A DNA stretch of 64,000 nt from Sthenelais limicola. Its lineage: Eukaryota; Annelida; Polychaeta; Phyllodocida; Sigalionidae. Of this stretch, positions 11,232-23,983 are shown one piece after another (positions within the stretch are counted from its first letter, which is position 1; each line of letters opens with the position of its first letter). The stretch spans positions 116,472,789 to 116,536,788 of the forward strand of contig OW804097.1 in the NCBI GenBank assembly GCA_942159475.1. Reading direction: 5' to 3'. A program made the translations under genes and the position numbers. Below the pieces are notes generated by a model. The model ran no database searches, was not told the DNA's origin, and worked only from the letters and a program-made list of their open reading frames with translations.

Positions 11232-11510
11232 TCACAGCAATGCCGAATATACTCCAATTTACCTAGTATTGACCAAATTGCAGCCTAATTTAGCAGAATG
11301 TACAAATGTATGCAGCTGCCATACAGAACTTGTCTTGCACTGATTGCCGCATGTTCTACATCGGTTGGATTCTTTCAAAAATATTTTATTGGCTGTTCCA
11401 CATTTAGCATTCATTAAAATTTTTGCTGAAACTATTATCATTTTTGTATCATAAAAGCCTTGCTAGTCAGAAATCACCTGCCAGGATTTAAGGATGAGAA
11501 CATTAATTTA
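11232..11510 (+). repeat. Dispersed ~280 bp repeat, copy 1
   Basis: It begins CACAGCAATGCCGAATATAC and runs through AAAGCCTTGCTAGTCAGAAA to AAGGATGAGAACAT. A close full copy lies at 23984-24262. Shorter copies lie near 26535-26660 and 48785-48910, and a fragment near 13800-13870. It is non-coding and its type is not recognised. Confidence 0.65.
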
Positions 11511-12234
11511 GAAATATAGATCTGGTGTTAGAAAAAAACAAACTAAAAACGTATAAATAATTATGGGAAAATATAGACAAGCATTATAATTATTTGAAAT
11601 ATTTTACGTCGCGTGAACACCAAAACTAGCACATAAGCGAATAATGATTAGAAGTTTTATTCAGGTGGTAAATATAAATTATGAGTTTGATTCCAATGTT
11701 TCAGATTTGTGGTGATCCTTCTTCAGGGAATTTATATTTGAATCTCAGCTTCTCTACAAAATATATATGGCATGAAATGGGTGTCAAAAGGGGAAAGTAG
11801 GGTATATAAAACTTGGAATAATCTTGTCATCAAATAAGCATGAGATGCTTCACCCTGAGGCATATATTAGATGATATATTCATTAAATGCAATCCCACAT
11901 ATTAGATGATATATTCATTAAATGCAATATTCTCCAATAATCCAAATTTAGGACAATAGTTAGGTTCAAAATACAGTTCAAACCAATATTTTGAATCAGT
12001 AAAATACCAAATATACTCAAATATTCCTTCTATTTATCAATTTTTAGTCTCATTGAATTTTAGAAGTGTGTAGAGCTAACATCATACATTTCCAGATAAC
12101 TTTGCCATCACTATGTTTAGCATGTCTAAGGCATTGAGACCATTCATATAATGTTATGGGAAACAAAAGTAAAACACATTCATCAAAAGATCATAATTTT
12201 GACTTATTACTAGCACCATACCATCATTTTACAG

Positions 12235-15200
12235 ATATCAGGCAATGGTATTCTGCTGTGCGGGTACATTAATCTTTATTCAGGCCCTTCACAATTTCTC
12301 TTCCCCTTTCACGGGAATGGAACAAGATCACTGGTGCAGCATAGACCAACTTTCACAGTCCAATCTGTCAGAAGAAAGACAAAAAGACTTATCAATCCCC
12401 TGGGATGCAACAAGGAACAAGTATCAGAGGTAAGCACTAGAGGATAGATAATAACTGTACATCTTCAAAAATACAAAAATTAGTTATTGATAGGCTGAGA
12501 CACTCTGAAGTTAATTTAGTAACAATATGCCTTGTTCTGTCTTCAGTTGTAGTATGTATGACTACCCCTGGGATAATGTGACAGATGAGGAACTACAGTG
12601 GTTGAATAGGAGTCAAGTGGTGTCATCTCCCACTTTAAACTGTGACAGTTGGAAGCACAATACATCAGAGTTCAGATCAACCATCATTACAGAGGTGAGC
12701 CACAATAAATATTGATTATACAAAGTTGGGGGATTGTGGAAAAAGTAATAGTTGTCTGAAATATGATCAGTAAATTACTTTCAATGCAAGTGAATAAACG
12801 TTATTGTAGCTGTCCTTTTTGGTTTGAGACATACATGACCAACTCAGTCTGCTGTCTTCCTGTCACACAGCTATTGTTGCCACCACAGGGTTTTAAAAAC
12901 TACAAATAAACAACACAAAAATTCTAATAAATAACACAAAAGTGCTTATGTGATGCTTAATGATAACTTTTATATCATATCCCCTACTAATTCACCCATA
13001 GCTGCAAGTCACTTACGAGTCACTACATATTATTGTAGCAGTCCATCTCTGTTTTTTTCTCTACAAACCTAGCTCAACACCATAGTTTATTCATTTTTTT
13101 TGTCCAACATCGGATCTTTATTAATAAAACATTTTATAATTCAAGTCAAAAACACAGACCATAGTTTATTATATAAAATCCTACACAAGAAACATACTTG
13201 AGAAGATGAGTCTGCTGTTTTGCTTTCACCCGTCCATTGTTGGCTCCAGCGGCTTCTACTTACTGGCAGCACCTGGCTATCCTGGTGGTAGCTGGGCCCC
13301 AGAGAAGCCTTATCTGTAGAAGGCATCTCTCAATTTTGAGTTCTTGTTTTACAGTGGCAACTGGTGTGTGAGAACAGCTGGTTGGTGGGACTGACGCGCA
13401 CCACATATCTTGCAGGCCTCATGCTAGGCTCTCTCATCAGTGGTCCCATTGCAGACAAGTAAGGAGAAAGGTTTAATGATCATCAGGTGCTCTGAAAGAA
13501 CCCAAATGATTTTCAAAAACATTAGAGATCATTTAAATCAATGCAACACCAAATATATCAAACGTTCGTTTCCGGGGGGAAATTCCTTGCTATTTACATG
13601 CTTGTTATTGTTTAATCTTTTAGTTTCTCCCAGGTAAACCTACTTCTTTTTCTCAAGAGAGACTTATCCTTCGATTTTCACATTGTTACTATGATGTTTA
13701 GTTTTGTATATGCCTCGACGGCAGGAAATTGAATAAAGGATTTTCAACAAAAAACCCAAAACACCAAATATAAACGAAAATGCCCTGTATACATAATTTT
13801 TAAATCTAATTTAGCAGAATTTATTGTTTAGAGCTGTCGATCCTACATTTTCTGAGGACCTGACCCATATATAAATTGTTCTGTATCACCTTTATAGGTT
13901 TGGTAGAAAAACATGTCTCCTTATATTCATGTCAATATCGATGCTGTGCAGTTTTGGAGCTGCCTTCTCTCGATGGTTTCCACTGTACCTGGTACTTAGA
14001 TGTTTGGTTGGTCTCTCTTGTATGGCAGCCAGCCTCTCTGCAATAGTCTTGGGTAAGTTTCACATAGTATGTGAGATCCAACTTTACTAATATCATCTTG
14101 AAGCTACTCCGTCAGTTCTGACAAGAGGAGAATCTCATTAGGAAAGCCCAAAACCCATGGTTGGAAAGGGAATTGTTTGAACTTTCATTTGATATAAAGT
14201 ATGCTTATGTACATTGATTATAGAGGGCATAAAGGGACAATGAAAAACCAAGCTAAAACAAAATAGCAAACAGAGCCTGTGCGAACATGACCCTGTGCAA
14301 AGTACCCAAAGTATATAAGTGCCGGGAGGCAAACTTACCAATGCCATACTGATCAACATTTAAATTAACATTTAATTGACTAATGTAAACAGGGAGATAA
14401 AACCTACAAACGTCAATCCTGTACTTGTGAATTTCTTTTATTTACCCAACGCGTTTCGACATTTAATTGACTATACTAGTTCATTACAGGATAATTCTAG
14501 AATGGTGATCTTTCTTTGTTGATGTGTGGAAGAAGCAATGCCATTAATTGCTATTAATCTCTCACCTCCTAATGAAAATACCAGCTGGTTTATGACTTGT
14601 GGCAAGTTGTGTTAATTACAAAAACAACAGCCCTTTCTCTCCCCCTTCTTTTAAACTTACCCTGCTCAAAACTGTACATCATTTACAGTCATGGAGATAG
14701 TTGGACCCAAGTATAGGCCTGTTGCCGGGATGTTGGTCATTCATTTCTTTAGTCTTGGCTATATGGTGTCTCCATGGATAGCTCAAGCCATCAGACATTA
14801 CAGATGGTACCTTTTCGCCTTGTCTGTGCCTCACATTGTGGGTATAGCATGTGCTTTGTGAGTAACATTTGATATTCTGTCTGGTTAAAATGTTGCCTTT
14901 AATTAAACAAATCTGCTTTAGATCTACTGTTAGAATCTGCTTAGGATACGTATAAGACCAGGTTATTATCAGATGTGGTTTCACACAAGTACACTCTTGT
15001 CCTCTGATGAAGCTTAATTTATGAGTGAAATTATGGTGTTCTTCAGGTGGGTGCCAGAATCACCACGATGGTTAATCTCAGTCAACAGGACAGAAAAGGC
15101 TCACAACATTCTTAGGCATATGGCTACCAAGAATAAACAAACTTTGCCCGATGACATAATCAAGAGCCTAACAAAAGACGGTAATCATGAAACAAATATG

Positions 15201-18200
15201 TTTGTAGCATTCTTTTTTTTTCCCAACGCCGGGTGTTTATTCAATCTATCAACAAAACATAGCTTCGGGGCGGATAACACATATTTTACATCCAACCCTC
15301 TTTTCTCTCTGCATCCGTATCTTGCGTGGTTATTAGTTATAGCATGTATTTGCATTATTGGATCATTGTAGCAATCATGACATACACCATGTTTGTAGCA
15401 TTCTTAATATATTTAAACTCTCATTCGTCTACATCGTTTGCAATGATCAATTATATGGATCAATTCACCTGTAAATGTACCTAATACCACTAGGAATGGA
15501 GTGCTGGCTTTGTAACATATCGTAACATTGTTTTGGGAATGCCATTTCTGTGGGTTTGGGTAGTTCCACCCTCCACCATTGTACCACCTGCACATCTACC
15601 TCGTCAATAACTGCCCTGCGAATTCATGGACGTCCATAACATGTCAATATACAGCCAAATTATGTAAGCATGCATAACACTTGCACAATATCCTTCTGTG
15701 CAAGCTCATCCCTTCAGCACTCAGCACATTACAGTTCTTGCAACTCATCACAACCTGAGTCTGATTGTCTCCAATCTGTAGGATATGATCACATTTCTCA
15801 ATATAATATATATTATTCATTCATTTCTTTCAGTTCATGCTCAAGGCTCTGAATCCAAGTTAGAAACCACTTGGCTGGTGAGGCATCCTTTATTGAGGAG
15901 ATACCTTCTGATATCACTATATCAATGGTATGATGATCAGTCATTCTTTTCACACAGAATTAGACGTTATATTCATCAATATATTAAATTACAATGTATC
16001 TATAGTGTTCAAGTCCTATCCTTTATCCTATCAATTAACAATTGCTTCTCCTTCAAACAGGACTGTGATATCTGTCATATATTGGGCCATAGGACTCAAT
16101 ATAGGGCATTTGGTTGGTAATATTTATCTCAACGGTTTTCTCATGGGTTTCATGGAGATACCAGCCCAATTTCTGGGTATGCTAGTGATGGTTTATGTAG
16201 GACGTAGATGGAGTCTTGCAGGCCTACTAATACTCAGCGCTGTGACAAGTTTGGGAACAGTGCCTTTTTTATCATCACAAGGTAACATATTTTTATTAAT
16301 GATTTGGGATAAACATGATCTAAACCTGTATTAAAGTAAATGCTATACATAATAAGATGAGACTAAAACAATAAATAGAGAGAATAGAATGGGCTCCCTG
16401 TAATACAAAATTTATTGCAATCTTGTCAAATAAATTTCCAAAAAGTTCCTTCTTTATACTACAACTGAATGGGTTATTCACTTTGAGTGGGAAGAATACA
16501 CTACCCATTTAATAGTGTTGTGGGTTCTGTATGCATTGTATAAAGGTTAAAAACTACTGGCTCTTGTTTGAATTTTATTTTGCATCCACACCTGGACCTG
16601 CGGCCACTTGTTGGATGCACAATGAAGTGTATACTCAAGCCATTGAATCACACTTGTAGTTCTAACCTCTCGTTCAGTTCTAAATAAATAATAAATTCTA
16701 ATTAAAAGCCCTAAACAATTTACCAGATATTGAATGATTAAATTGATTCCTCAGATAACTGTGAGTAACCTGTGTAACTATGTAAATGTACAATAAATAT
16801 ATCTTTATTGAGCCACACTTATTGCTCTCAAGAGGAATGCACATATAATAATAGACACAACAACACACAATGCTCCCAGATATAAATACAGAATGTTTGA
16901 TTCCAAAGACTGTCAGCACTTGCAGAAATTAAAAAGAAAAATTTGATTATTTTCCATGGATTTCATTCAAATGTTGTCCAGTCAATATTGTTCTTTAATA
17001 GCAGATCTTTGGATTCTGCTGGGGTTCTGGATACTTATAAATTACTGTTTGGACAGGAAGTCGTCAAACCGTAAAACGGATGTAGTATTTTATTTTTCGG
17101 ATTCAGGGGTTTATTTTTCGGATGTAGAATTATTTTTCGGATGTAGTTAAAATAAACCCCAGCCGGCGTTTCCGCTCAATCACTTACCTCATCAACTAGT
17201 TGTTTGTCGTCGATTCCGCGTTCATTTTTTAACGTGTATAAAGTCCTGGTCACATTAAAGTCATTCCTCCACTATTTCCGATGGAAATATTAGCCATTTT
17301 TAAGTTTTTAGGGCATAGGGTTCGCCATAACGTGACGACGATAGACATCGTGCGAGCGATATTTCATGATACAATGGCTGCCTCCCCTCATGGGGTCAAG
17401 CCCAGGCTATGTAAAACTCTACACAATATCTCCAAAATCACCGATAATGTTCCAAATATCCTTGTACTTAGCATGATCTGCTTGCTGAATGGTGGTAAGC
17501 AACGAAATAGGGAATAATCCATTTGTCAATTCCGCCACAGTAGACATCGTGCCGGACATCGTGCAAGCCTCAGTTTGTTGACGTGTGGGTCACTTTCAAA
17601 TGAAATCCTCCGTGCGCTATATAAACTACCGTACACAATGCCACGCCAAGTGCACGGTGCACATGAGTGGCTATGCCGAAAGTTCCACATCTTTTCCGGT
17701 TTACCTTGGCAGGCACGTATGGCTTCTGAAATCGCCATTCATTGAATACTTGATTTCCGTAGACTAAATCTTCACTATCGGGCTAAAACAACATTTAAAA
17801 CATTTCTACCGATTCAAATCTTTTATTTATTTCTTTTTTAAGTCCCTAGACACACGCAACACGGCATTGGAAAACCGGAAGTCTCTGATGCTTTGGATGG
17901 CAAGAAGCGGATCCTTGCGAACACACAGCGGCTGGCTGAACGTAAACATAAGTGAATACGCACCTCTGATTGGCTGTTGTAGCTGGAGCTTCATTCGGCC
18001 AGCCGTCGCATTATCATGTAGATTCCGACTAAAGCGGTGCAAACTTGCGGCGAGTAAACACAAGGTTTCTGAAGTCGCCATGCATTTATTACTTGATTTC
18101 CATAGAGGAAAACTTCGCTATCGGCTTAAAACAACATTTAAAACATTTCTACCGATTCAAATCTTTTATTTATTTCTTTTTTAAGTCCCTAGACACATGG

Positions 18201-21200
18201 ACACGGCATTCGTAAACCGGAAGTCTCATGCTTGGTTGCCTGTAAAGTGGAAGCTTCGTTTGTTTCTGGAACGGAGAATGCGGCTGACGTAACCGACATT
18301 CTGAAGTTATCATTAGGTTTACATATGTGACATTGGTTAGAAATAGGTAAAATAATCTAAATATTAGAATGTGATGGGTTAAAATGTGTAAAACATCCTG
18401 ATTTGGATGTTATAAAGGCTGCATTTGACTCAGTCCTTTCCATGTCAGATGTAAAATAGTAACCTATGTATTGGAGTTAAGGAGTTAAATTATTGGAGTT
18501 CTTCATGCTGTAAGTACATCTAAAACCTTTTTTTGAGCCTAATATTTGTTAATATGTGTTTAAACAGTGTTATTGAATCCAAAAATTGGCTATTAAAGTC
18601 GATTTTGTGTCTTCGGCTTTTGCTTGAAAATAAACCCCTCGGCCCTTCGGGCCTTGGGGTTTATTTTCAAGCAAATGCCTCAGACACAAAATCTCGAGAA
18701 ATTAATCACATATGAAGTGTTGCCTCACAGCTATAGTGTGAGCAGGATAATAATCTACATTACTTTGCTTTCTTTTTTTTCTTCTTATTCAATTCAGGCC
18801 AAACATTTAACAACAAAAAATTATCATAAAAAGATCCAAACTCCCGCCGCAACACAAGGTCCCCTGAACGTAAACACAGCACACCACCCTCCAGCTCAAG
18901 AAAACAGAGCAGCAAATCACCACGCAGAGGCAAGAAAGATAAGAAGGAAAATTCCCCAAAAGCCCAGAATGCAGCCCCAACCGAAGACGAAAAGCAAATA
19001 GATCCATGGCCAAAACAACCCTTCCCCCCGCTGAAAAAAGAGAACAAACCTGAATCTCCCGAAGAGAAACCTAAGAAGAGGAAGAAAAAGAAGTCCACCC
19101 ACAAACCCAAAGAGAACCAAGTTTATTATAAAACTCCCTTCCCCAACAGCAACCCCCGTACTAGTAATACTAGAAGATTTTGATGAGACAACGCCCATCA
19201 CCCCAGGCAATAATCTTCTACCCAACCTGATAATTATTATGTGATTAATTTCTCGAGATTTTGTGTCTGAGGCATTTGCTTGAAAATAAACCCCAAGGCC
19301 CGAAGGGCCGAGGGGTTTATTTTCAAGCAAAAGCCAAAGACACAAAATCGAGGGAATTAATCACTTTAATAGCCGATTTTTGGATTCAATAACACTGTTT
19401 AAACACATATTAAAAAATATTAGGCTTAAAAAAAGGTTGTAGATGTACTTACAGCATGATGAACTCCAATAATTTAACTCCTTAACTCCAATACATAGGT
19501 TACTATTTTACATCTGACATGGAAAGGACCGAGTCAAAAAGAACCTTTATAACGTCCAAATTAGCATGTTTTACACATTTAAAACCAATACATTTTTATA
19601 TTTAGTTTATTTTACCTCTGTCCAACCAATATCACATATGTAAACCTAATGATAACTTCAGAATGTTGGTTACGTCAGCCGCATTCTCCGTTCCAGAAAC
19701 AAACAAAGCTTCCACTTTTTGCAGGCAATCAAGCATCAGACTTCCGGTTTACGAATGCCGTATCCGTGTGTCTAGGGACTTAAAAAAGAAATAAATAAAA
19801 GATTTGAATCGGGAGAAATGTTTTAAATGTTGTTTTAGCCCGATAGCGACGTTTTCCTCTATGGAAATCAAGTAATAAATGAATGGCGATTTCAGAAACC
19901 CTGTGTTTACTCTCCGCAAGTTTGCACCGCTTTAGTCGGAATCTACATGACAACGCGACGGCTGGCCGAATGAACCTTCAGCTACAACAGCCAATCAGAG
20001 ATGCGTATTTACTTATGTTTATGTTCAGTGAGCCGGCCTGTTTTTATAAGGATCCGCTGCTTGCTATCCAAAGCAGAGGAGACTTCCGGTTCTCGAATGC
20101 AGTGTTGCCTGTGTCTAGGGACTTAAAAAAGAAATAAATAAAAGATTTGAATCGGTAGAAATGATTTAAATGTTGTTTTAGCCCGATAGCGAAGATTTAG
20201 TCTATGGGAATCTAGTATTCAATGAATGGCGATTTCAGAAGCTATACGTGCTTACGTTATAGACCGGAAGAGATGTGGAGATCTTTCGGCATAGCCACTC
20301 ATGTGCACCGTGCACTTGGCGTTGCATTGTGTACGGTAGTCTATATAGCGCACGGAGGATTTCATTCGGAAGTGCCCCCACGTCAACAAACCGGAGCTTG
20401 CACGATGTCTACTGTCGTCACGTGTCGAGGCCTAGGCTGTGATTACTTGGATTATTCCCTATTTCGTTGCTTACCACCATTCAGCAAGCGGATCATGCTA
20501 AGAACAAGGATATTTGGAACATTATCGGTGATTTTGGAGCTATTGGGAGTGACATTTAAGCAGTTGTACAGAGCCTGGCTTGTTTCGTCTGAGTGTCACT
20601 GGGAGACAGCCATTGTCACAACATCGCTTGCACGATGTCTATCGTCGTCACGTTATGGCGAACCCTATGCCCTAAATACTTAAAAATGGCTAATATTTCC
20701 ATCGGAAACAGTGAAGAAAAGACTTTAATGTGACCAGGACTTTATACACGTTCAAAAATGAACGCCGAATCGACGAAAAACAACTAGTTGATGAGGTAAG
20801 TGATTGAGCGGAAACGCCGGCTGGGGTTTATTTTAACTACATCCGCAAAATAATTCTACATCCGAAAAATAAACCCCTGAATCCGAAAAATAAAATACTG
20901 CATCCGTTTTCCGGTGTGACGACTTCCTGTCCAAACAGTAATTTATAAGTATCCAGAACCCCAGCAGAATCCAAAGATCTGCTATTAAAAGAAAATACCC
21001 CCACTAAGGTAGACCCAGTAGAAACATCTGAAGACCCCTTAGCTAGCCCTAAAGTAAAGTCCCCTCCCATTCTAGAACACAGCGACGACAATCCCCTCCT
21101 GACCACGCCCCCCATCTACATGCCGGACCCAGCAACGCCGAACGAAGTAACCATAGACAGGAAGAACATCGCTATCATCTTGTACCACATGCATCAAATC

Positions 21201-22701
21201 ATACGTCTGTTGGACCAAGACACTGCCAGGAAGATAGGCGAGGTGCTCGCCAATGAGGGATAATTACAAATCAACTGAATAACCGAGAGGTCAACAGCAT
21301 AACTGTAACACCTACAAGTACCTCAACCTTAGAAACATATTGTATATGATAAAAAAAAAATTTCTCACATTTCCCTCAAGTATAACAATCTGAAATTAAC
21401 ATCTCGATGTATAATCAGTCATCTTAATAAACTATAGAAATCGACACAACAATCTTTATTTATATTTCCATCAATTTATAATAGACATCGATTCCACTCA
21501 TCTAATAATAACCCCAACCCCCAATATACAATGATAACCCTACCCCACCAAACAACTAGATTACACCGACACCCCCGACTGAAAAATGACCGCAGAAACA
21601 CCGCGATCGCCCCGTGCGAGGGATTGAACCAACTAGGAACGAAGTATATAAGGAGGCTATATCAACTTCCGTTATTCTTACACAATTTTTAATATAACCC
21701 CACCGCATAACGAACAGAATGTACTTTTCCCTGATGAAGGGCTACAATAAGCCACGAAACGTTGGAAATAAAGTTACCACCTAACTTCACAATTTCGTCA
21801 ATATTGCTTCTCAAATATTATAGTGATCATTCTCCCACCTTATAAAAAATTATCTAAACCTTGTTTCCTTGTCAGATCATGGCTGGCTTGTCACAGCATT
21901 GTCTGTGGTTGGTAAAGGTGCTGTCGCAGCTGCTTTTGCTGTGGTCTGTATCTATACAGCTGAAATCTATCCAACAACCCTGCGCCAACGTTCCATTGGC
22001 TTCTGCGACACACTGCCTAAAGCAGGATCAATGGGTAGTCCCTTCATGGGTGCACCTCTGGTTAGTATTGGCTAAATCAGGGACATTAAAAATTAAGGCA
22101 GGGTATTCTGTAGATATGTTCAGATATTCTTCATTTCAAAGATCTTCTTCAAATTTCTTAAGCATGCATGCCAATGTTTTGATGAAGAATAGTCTAGTAA
22201 ATTGTATCTTTTTCAGCAAGCAATCTGGCTTCCTCTGCCTTCAGTACTGTTTGGATCACTGGCCATTGTGGCAGCAGCACTGAATCTCCTGCTACCAGAA
22301 ACCAAAGGACCCCCGCTGCCTGACACACTGGATGATATTGACAGAAGGGCTTGTGCACAAGGAAAGAAAGATGTGTAAGTACAGGCATATGGCTGCCAAT
22401 ATTATCTGTCATGTGGTCAAATCCATTTAATGTTATTCTCAATTCATTTTCTCCAAATTCATACTAAATCTGTTCGGATACAGAGTGGCAACAGATTTGA
22501 AATTATTTTCAAATTTTGCAAAGCGATCATCATAAAATTCAACTAAACTAAACTAAATTCAACAGTAATAGAAATTACTTGAACACTTTCTTTTCCCTTT
22601 TCAGGGAACCAACACCGATACCCGAGCTCACCAGTGATGGTTTTACCCAGGACTTGGGGACAGAGAAATACAATGAGGCTTTCCACATGGAAAAATTCTA
22701 A
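12235..22701 (+). CDS. SLC22 family organic ion transporter, gene 1 (exons 2-12)
   Basis: Eleven exons: 12235-12429, 12547-12694, 13355-13458, 13898-14052, 14689-14857, 15047-15180, 15834-15927, 16061-16281, 21876-22060, 22217-22374, 22605-22701 (TAA). All have AG/GT borders and join in frame, giving about 553 codons. SLC22 proteins are 12-helix MFS carriers of organic cations, anions or carnitine-like zwitterions in the plasma membrane. Seen here: TM1; a large Cys-rich outer loop with five N-glycosylation sequons (NFSS, NLSE, NVTD, NRSQ, NTSE); GSLISGPIADKFGRK between TM2 and TM3; [40 protein letters not shown]. The first exon (about 15 codons expected) is not in the window. Substrate cannot be told. 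AATAAA lies at 22781. The intron between 16281 and 21876 carries a 4.8 kb insertion. Confidence 0.93.
13560..13765 (+). mobile_element. Probable LINE 3'-end fragment in an intron of SLC22 gene 1
   Basis: This intronic stretch ends in TATGCCTCGACGGCAGGAAATTGAATAAAGGATTTTCAAC, the style of tail found at LINE 3' ends (short hairpin GCCTCGACGGC, then AATAAA). It is absent from the same intron of gene 2. No reading frame of use is present. Confidence 0.35.
14395..14530 (-). mobile_element. Penelope/hammerhead-like relic in SLC22 gene 1
   Basis: On the minus strand it reads GAACTAGTATAGTC, then GTCGAAACGCGTTGGGTAAATAAA. This GAAACG..TTGG...AATAAA arrangement matches the tails of the hammerhead-like relics at 21731 and 59041. 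The CUGAUGA half is decayed. It is absent from the matching intron of gene 2. Confidence 0.35.
18620..18674. repeat. Perfect 19 bp hairpin with GC-rich cap, left arm
   Basis: TTGCTTGAAAATAAACCCC pairs perfectly with GGGGTTTATTTTCAAGCAA, and the 17-base centre folds again (GGCCC-TTC-GGGCC). The inverse copy is at 19276-19330 in the right arm. Confidence 0.85.
18831..19187 (+). pseudogene. Lys/Pro/Ser-rich coding-like fragment in the foldback centre
   Basis: A frame of about 117 codons without a start Met and with low-complexity basic composition (for example KKRKKKKS and PEEKPKK) ends at a TGA. A neighbouring frame then continues in similar style (ILEDFDETTPITPG). The function is not recognised. 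With the fragment at 20994-21263 it may be two parts of one ORF that the right arm interrupts. It could be an ORF1 or gag-like piece of the host element, and this is inference. Confidence 0.3.
19276..19330. repeat. Perfect 19 bp hairpin with GC-rich cap, right arm
   Basis: Inverse copy of the hairpin at 18620-18674, with the cap reading GGCCC-GAA-GGGCC. The pair lies symmetrically about the foldback centre. Confidence 0.85.
20994..21263 (+). pseudogene. Coding-like C-terminal fragment in the foldback tail
   Basis: An open frame of about 90 codons ends at TAA 21261-21263. It is Pro/Ser/Asp-rich, then has a helix-like end (IILYHMHQIIRLLDQDTARK). It starts directly at the end of the right inverted arm, without a Met. 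The composition matches the centre fragment at 18831-19187. The protein is not recognised. Confidence 0.3.
21731..21778 (+). ncRNA. Hammerhead-ribozyme-like motif in the foldback tail
   Basis: CTGATGA (21731-21737) is followed by GGGCT and AGCC, which can form a short stem II, then CGAAACGTTGG and AATAAAG. This has the order of the hammerhead core (CUGAUGA, stem II, GAAA), which is known from tails of Penelope-like elements. Two base pairs next to the core are mismatched, and stems I and III were not confirmed, so activity is doubtful. It lies about 20 bases before the end of the insertion. Confidence 0.45.
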
Positions 22702-23586
22702 ATTCTAAAATTCTGCAGAGGGCCTTATTCCTGAGATTAATTCCCTGGGCTATTGTGGGATTTAACTGACACACTGCCCCAATAAAATAACTGCCAGTAT
22801 GTCTCTAGTAACACAGCCCCCTTTAGACAATGTTTTGTTCATCCAACCACATCTGGAAGTCAGAATCTCCAGTCCCTTCATCTTGCTAATGGAGTTGCTC
22901 TCACCACTCAAGTGTTCTCTTAGGCAATCAGTGAGCATAATAATAATCCCTGATTGTTCCTTTGTGGTCAATCATCATAATAAAGATTAAGGTCAGTATT
23001 AAAAAAGTGTGGTCGAAATCGGGTGATGAAATTTTGTACAAGACATTAACGGTTGGGGGTCATACAGTTTTGCGCAAGAATTTTTCACAAATTCTCCTCT
23101 CCCTCCTCCATTGGTTAATTATGAACAGTCTCTAGGCAACTGTAGGATGTTGACAAAAGAGTCTTAAAGCTGCATTCCCAGCTAAAGCAACCCAAAATGT
23201 TTTTCTGTGTTTTCTTCCCTTTATCCTGAGTACTGTAGAATGGAAGATTCAAATAAAGAATATGAAGAAAGATTTTCCCAAGTTTTTCATACATTTATAG
23301 CTTTTTCTAGAATATAGTTATGATTTTGATTTTTGCTGATCTACAGTGGCAATCTGGATCAAATGGAATTAATATTGCAATATTAGGGATAGGGATATGA
23401 AGAAGCCAACTAATCGCACTATTAATTCCAACGTCAACTTCCTAGTTCAATATTGAAAACTGCAAGGCTACCTAGCCCTCCATAAAAGATAAATGAGGCA
23501 GTGTACATTGTACAAGAATAGATATTTTATTTTCATGAACTTGTAATTTGGAGATGTAGTCACGTTAGCCTATCATTCAGCAAAAC

Positions 23587-23839
23587 ATGATGTTTGATGA
23601 AGTGTTTAATGTAACAAAGGGGTAAAATAAAACAAATCTAGGAATATAATTAGCAATTGACTTAAACCGTAATCCATTAACTAATTAAGCAATCAAATCA
23701 GTAATAAGGTCAAAATCATCAAGAATCAATTAACTAATTATGCAATTAAATTGGTAATGAGATTAAATCATTAGGTGGGTTATATTGGGTGTGCATTTAT
23801 ATAACTTATTTACATTAAGTACATTGGACAATTTTCCAG
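23587..23839 (+). pseudogene. SLC22 first-exon copy split by a TTAA-flanked insertion
   Basis: 23587-23609 and 23816-23839 together match the 44 bp first exon of gene 2, including the splice donor AG|GTGGGT. The copy is cut by about 206 bases. The upstream context GTCACGTTAGCCTAT is also shared with gene 2. As it lies downstream of gene 1 and upstream of gene 2, it is most simply a remnant of a lost extra gene or of a promoter duplication. It cannot encode the N-terminus as it stands. Confidence 0.7.
23610..23815. mobile_element. ~206 bp MITE-like insertion with TTAA flanks
   Basis: The insertion interrupts the SLC22 first-exon copy exactly at TTAA, with TTAA on both sides, the target type of piggyBac-like elements. 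Its ends read TGTAA and TTACA, a weak terminal inverted repeat. It is AT-rich, with repeated AATTAACTAATTA-type words, and has no coding frame. Confidence 0.5.
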
Positions 23840-23983
23840 GTGGGTCACCTACACAATACAACTGTTTTACCATATACTTACCATATAGTGCTATACACTT
23901 TACAGTATACAAGATTGTTCATATTTCTTTCCTCACTACATACCGACCATAGGGGTGAAGCTGCCAGAAAATGTACAATCACA

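Larger units (their letters stand above)
9405..12234 (+). other. Non-coding stretch left of SLC22 gene 1 exon 2
   Basis: No gene seen. It holds a pyrimidine-rich CTCCC repeat (about 9886-9962), a purine-rich AGACAGAC/GAGA tract (about 10096-10192), a dispersed repeat copy (10690-11110), another (11232-11510) and a hammerhead-like relic (about 11690-11745). It is probably part of intron 1 of gene 1, because exon 2 follows and no first exon was found here. Confidence 0.5.
16991..21796. mobile_element. 4.8 kb foldback-type insertion with long inverted arms
   Basis: The inverted arms are 16991-18711 and 19239-20993, about 1.7 kb each and highly similar along most of their length. Between them is a 527 bp centre, and the right arm is followed by an 800 bp tail. 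The whole is flanked by the direct repeat GTCAATATTG (16981-16990 and 21797-21806), a good candidate 10 bp target duplication. The same intron of gene 2 lacks it. Each arm contains an internal near-direct duplication (17732-17857 and 18077-18201 in the left arm) and an AATAAACCCC hairpin. No transposase was found. Centre and tail hold Lys/Pro-rich coding-like frames. It is a foldback or composite element of unassigned type. Confidence 0.75.

Noticed and set aside
18760..19345. Long minus-strand open frames (116-142 codons) in the foldback centre
   Set aside because: They are Phe/Ser/Gly-rich low-complexity shadows of the Lys/Pro-rich plus strand and run through the hairpins.
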